This document shows positions 6,507 to 7,843 of a DNA stretch of 7,843 nucleotides, piece by piece; the first letter of the stretch is position 1, and each line of letters begins with the position of its first letter. The DNA lies in assembly GCA_031262895.1 (NCBI GenBank), contig JAISGW010000151.1, positions 1 through 7,843 on the forward strand, in the 5' to 3' direction. The notes beneath the pieces were generated by a model that worked only from the letters and a program-made list of their open reading frames with translations, did no database searches and was not told the origin of the DNA. The translations under genes were made by a program, and so were the position numbers. The DNA comes from Tannerella sp. (lineage in GTDB: Bacteria > Bacteroidota > Bacteroidia > Bacteroidales > Tannerellaceae).

Positions 6507-6586
6507 GGAGCAACCGCCATGCTCATCCTACAGGACTGTAGTGCCCTTCGGCCTGCGCAAGACCCTATGGCGGCAACAAATGCTCC
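6507..6586. other. 80-nt nested hairpin, candidate structured RNA or DNA recognition site
   Basis: Outer arms GGAGCA (6507-6512) and TGCTCC (6581-6586) enclose CCGCCAT (6514-6520) and ATGGCGG (6567-6573), which are perfect complements. Inside them CTACAG-GA-CTGTAG (6528-6541) and GCC-CTTC-GGC (6543-6552) form local stems. The result is a multibranch fold with an unpaired CAACAAA bulge on the 3' side. I do not recognise it as tRNA or a known riboswitch. A 38-codon minus-strand ORF (6528-6644) overlaps it. It stands directly upstream of the AT-rich cassette. Confidence 0.45.
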
Positions 6587-6638
6587 TGTCACCACAGAGG
6601 GAAGAAATTGAACGTTTCCTTGCTATTGCAGGCTTTTG

Positions 6639-6654
6639 TGTCATGACATGTCAT
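6639..6654. promoter_or_regulatory. Palindrome with adjacent half-site
   Basis: TGTCATGACA (6639-6648) is a perfect 10-bp palindrome, followed directly by another TGTCAT (6649-6654). It lies 17 nt upstream of the -33 element of the cassette promoter, where a regulatory protein could bind. Confidence 0.35.
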
Positions 6655-6670
6655 AAAAAAGCAAGAAAAA

Positions 6671-6702
6671 TTTGCTCATATCAGAAGTAATCCTGATATT
6701 TG
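6671..6702 (+). promoter_or_regulatory. Promoter of the three-gene cassette with an internal operator
   Basis: TTTG (6671-6674) is separated by exactly 20 nt from GATATTTG (6695-6702), one mismatch from TAnnTTTG. The spacer holds the perfect inverted repeat ATATCAG (6678-6684) and CTGATAT (6693-6699), 8 nt between arms, whose right arm overlaps the -7 box. A dimeric HTH repressor bound there would block RNA polymerase, suggesting autorepression by the first gene product. Transcription would start near 6706. Confidence 0.6.
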
Positions 6703-6729
6703 TCGATTGAAATATAACAAACATATGCA

Positions 6730-6972
6730 ATGGCAGTAACAACATTAAAAAAAATCCTTATTGATGAGGGTATGACTCAGGCCGAATTGGCAACGGCTAC
6801 AAGCTTAAATTATTCAACGATTAATAGGTTCGTTAATGGAGCAAGAACACCCTCCCCGACCATAGCCAACAAAATCATAAACATAATAAACGACTATTCG
6901 GGAAGTAACGGGAAAAAGAAGCACTATACTGTTCAGGGGGTATGGCCTAATTCAAAAAAGGTAAAGGAATGA
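6730..6972 (+). CDS. Small XRE/Cro-type helix-turn-helix transcriptional regulator
   Basis: 80 residues, almost entirely one HTH_XRE domain. Helix 2 is TQAELATAT (16-24) and the recognition helix follows in NYSTINRFVNGART (27-40), with the conserved G37 and P41 and a closing helix IANKIINIIND (45-55). The tail after residue 57 is short and basic (SNGKKKHYTVQG). The product most likely binds DNA as a dimer and represses its own operon at 6678-6699. It overlaps the next gene by ATGA, indicating translational coupling. Sequence is much more AT-rich than the efflux and fimbrillin genes, a sign of horizontal acquisition. An antitoxin or phage-type repressor is an alternative reading. Confidence 0.85.
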   Translation: MAVTTLKKILIDEGMTQAELATATSLNYSTINRFVNGARTPSPTIANKIINIINDYSGSNGKKKHYTVQGVWPNSKKVKE

Positions 6973-7202
6973 GTCTGATACAAAAAATAGGAATCATTGC
7001 AGTGATTCTGGTGGGGTGTATTGTGGGTATATGGGGGGTAATAACAATAAGTAAATCTATAGGTAATTTTATCGTTGAGAGACGAGGGTATAAACATCCA
7101 GACGAAACAAACCAAAAGCATGGGTTAGTATACAAGAAGTCCAATAATAAGGAGGGAGATGGAGTATTGGAGGCGGATCAGTCTCCTCTTTCTTTGTTTT
7201 AG
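6969..7202 (+). CDS. Small single-pass membrane protein, unknown
   Basis: 77 residues. One hydrophobic helix covers about residues 7-28 (IGIIAVILVGCIVGIWGVITIS). It is followed by positive residues (K30, R38, R39, K42) and a polar tail ending SPLSLF. The positive-inside rule puts the C-terminal part in the cytoplasm. There is no cleavage site or lipobox that I trust; C17 sits mid-helix. Start and stop overlap or abut neighbours (ATGA with the regulator, 5 nt to the next ATG), so it belongs to the same operon. I do not recognise a family. A membrane anchor, sensor or toxin-like role for the cassette is only a guess. Confidence 0.7.
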   Translation: MSLIQKIGIIAVILVGCIVGIWGVITISKSIGNFIVERRGYKHPDETNQKHGLVYKKSNNKEGDGVLEADQSPLSLF

Positions 7203-7207
7203 TGTTT

Positions 7208-7843
7208 ATGAATGGGGTATTCTCAAAATTAATAAAGGAATTTGATTGTATTGGATGGATACCAACTGTGCGGGGGGGATTTTCTATTCGCTTTTTTGAT
7301 TATAAGGAGAAATCATCTCCGATGATGGGTGATATAGACAAATATGCAATATCGTTTAAAACATATGATGGATTTAAGTCTATACGATATTTTATTGCAA
7401 GTTCTTTGTATAATTGTACAGATAGCAAATGGGATAGAAATTACGTACATACATTTCGATTTATTTTTAGAGCCACGACTAATAATGAAGAAATGGGTAA
7501 ACAACTCGGTGGAGTTTCTTATTCCAAAGGCAAATTCCTTGTTGGAAAGCTTACAATAGTCCCACAATTTGATACTTCCATTAACTTAAATCCATTTAAA
7601 AGGGAATTTCTAAAAAGAGAATTTGAATTAAAAGATGAAGCAAATCTCATTCATGAATTGCAAGGTATAACTAAGGAAAAGCTTAACTTTGATAAATTAG
7701 TCAATAGCGGTGGTTCGTGCGATAACCTTGAGGGAAAAAGGACAGAACTTAAAAGACATTGGGACTATATAGAATCCATAATAAATAGAATAGACAATAT
7801 CACTGATAAAAAGCATTGTGTCTATAAATTTGATGTGATTTTG
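7208..7843 (+). CDS. Unrecognised protein, third cassette gene (cut by window edge)
   Basis: The frame opens at ATG 7208, 5 nt after the preceding stop, and stays open for 212 codons to the right edge with no stop. Strongly AT-rich codon use fits the two upstream genes. The N-terminus MNGVFSKLIKEFDCIGWIP has no signal peptide or membrane helix, so the product looks cytoplasmic. Residues to about 125 appear beta-rich (FSIRFFDY, YAISFKTY, VHTFRFIFRATT, KFLVGKLTIVPQFD). Residues about 133-205 are charged and helical (FKREFLKREFELKDEANLIHEL, KRTELKRHWDYIESIINRID). The W-x-Y-I-E segment faintly recalls the region preceding helicase domains in some large defence ATPases, but no catalytic motif is visible and I assign no function. 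A run of seven G spans codons 22-24. Confidence 0.7.
   Translation, partial: MNGVFSKLIKEFDCIGWIPTVRGGFSIRFFDYKEKSSPMMGDIDKYAISFKTYDGFKSIRYFIASSLYNCTDSKWDRNYVHTFRFIFRATTNNEEMGKQLGGVSYSKGKFLVGKLTIVPQFDTSINLNPFKREFLKREFELKDEANLIHELQGITKEKLNFDKLVNSGGSCDNLEGKRTELKRHWDYIESIINRIDNITDKKHCVYKFDVIL
7272..7278 (+). repeat. G7 homopolymer tract within coding sequence
   Basis: Seven consecutive G residues lie at codons 22-24 of the third cassette gene, in otherwise AT-rich sequence. Gain or loss of one G would frameshift the protein near its start. Confidence 0.7.

Noticed and set aside
6528..6644. 38-codon minus-strand ORF (MTQKPAIARKRS...)
   Set aside because: Too short, without promoter or recognised family, and it coincides with the nested hairpin structure.
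7313..7567. 84-residue minus-strand and 71-residue plus-strand ORFs near the right end
   Set aside because: Both are shadows of the longer frame opening at 7208, which is in operon position and stays open to the window edge.

Overview
The window looks like Bacteroidota (order Bacteroidales) chromosome. It carries a fimbrillin/Mfa-like surface lipoprotein, a TonB-dependent receptor without a Shine-Dalgarno site, and several matches to the Bacteroidota promoter signature (TTTG, about 20 nt, TAnnTTTG). The GC-rich coding sequence and the gene set would fit an oral or gut Tannerella/Porphyromonas/Parabacteroides-like lineage. That placement is inference only; no rRNA or marker gene is present.

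Positions 1-4900 are a conserved-type, GC-rich envelope region. A TonB-dependent outer-membrane receptor (minus strand, cut by the left edge) is divergent from a fimbrillin-family lipoprotein (894-2459, plus). Their 226-nt intergenic region holds a promoter for each side, a 16-nt direct repeat at 21-nt spacing that looks like an activator site for the fimbrillin gene, and a tandem 13/14-nt duplication in the fimbrillin leader. Convergent with the fimbrillin gene is a two-gene minus-strand operon, TolC-like outer-membrane channel then EmrA/HlyD-type adaptor. The inner-membrane pump usually encoded next to such a pair is not here.

Positions 4900-6730 are gene-poor. They begin with a remnant of a PD-(D/E)XK nuclease-containing ATPase-like protein (about 5008-5220). 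After it come a promoter-led 53-codon ORF of unknown status, a cluster of hairpins (5526-5719), a 133-nt block bounded by 21-nt inverted repeats with alternative pairings (5771-5903), and an 80-nt nested hairpin structure (6507-6586). This is probably intergenic repeat and mobile-element debris, or undescribed structured RNA.

Positions 6610-7843 shift abruptly to AT-rich sequence. They hold a tight three-gene cassette on the plus strand: a small XRE-type HTH regulator, a 77-residue single-pass membrane protein overlapping it by ATGA, and an unrecognised protein that runs off the right edge (at least 212 residues). The cassette has its own promoter, with a perfect inverted repeat between the -33 and -7 elements that fits autorepression. 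This is the best candidate for an undescribed accessory system, possibly defence or mobile-element borne, but its function cannot be read from the sequence.
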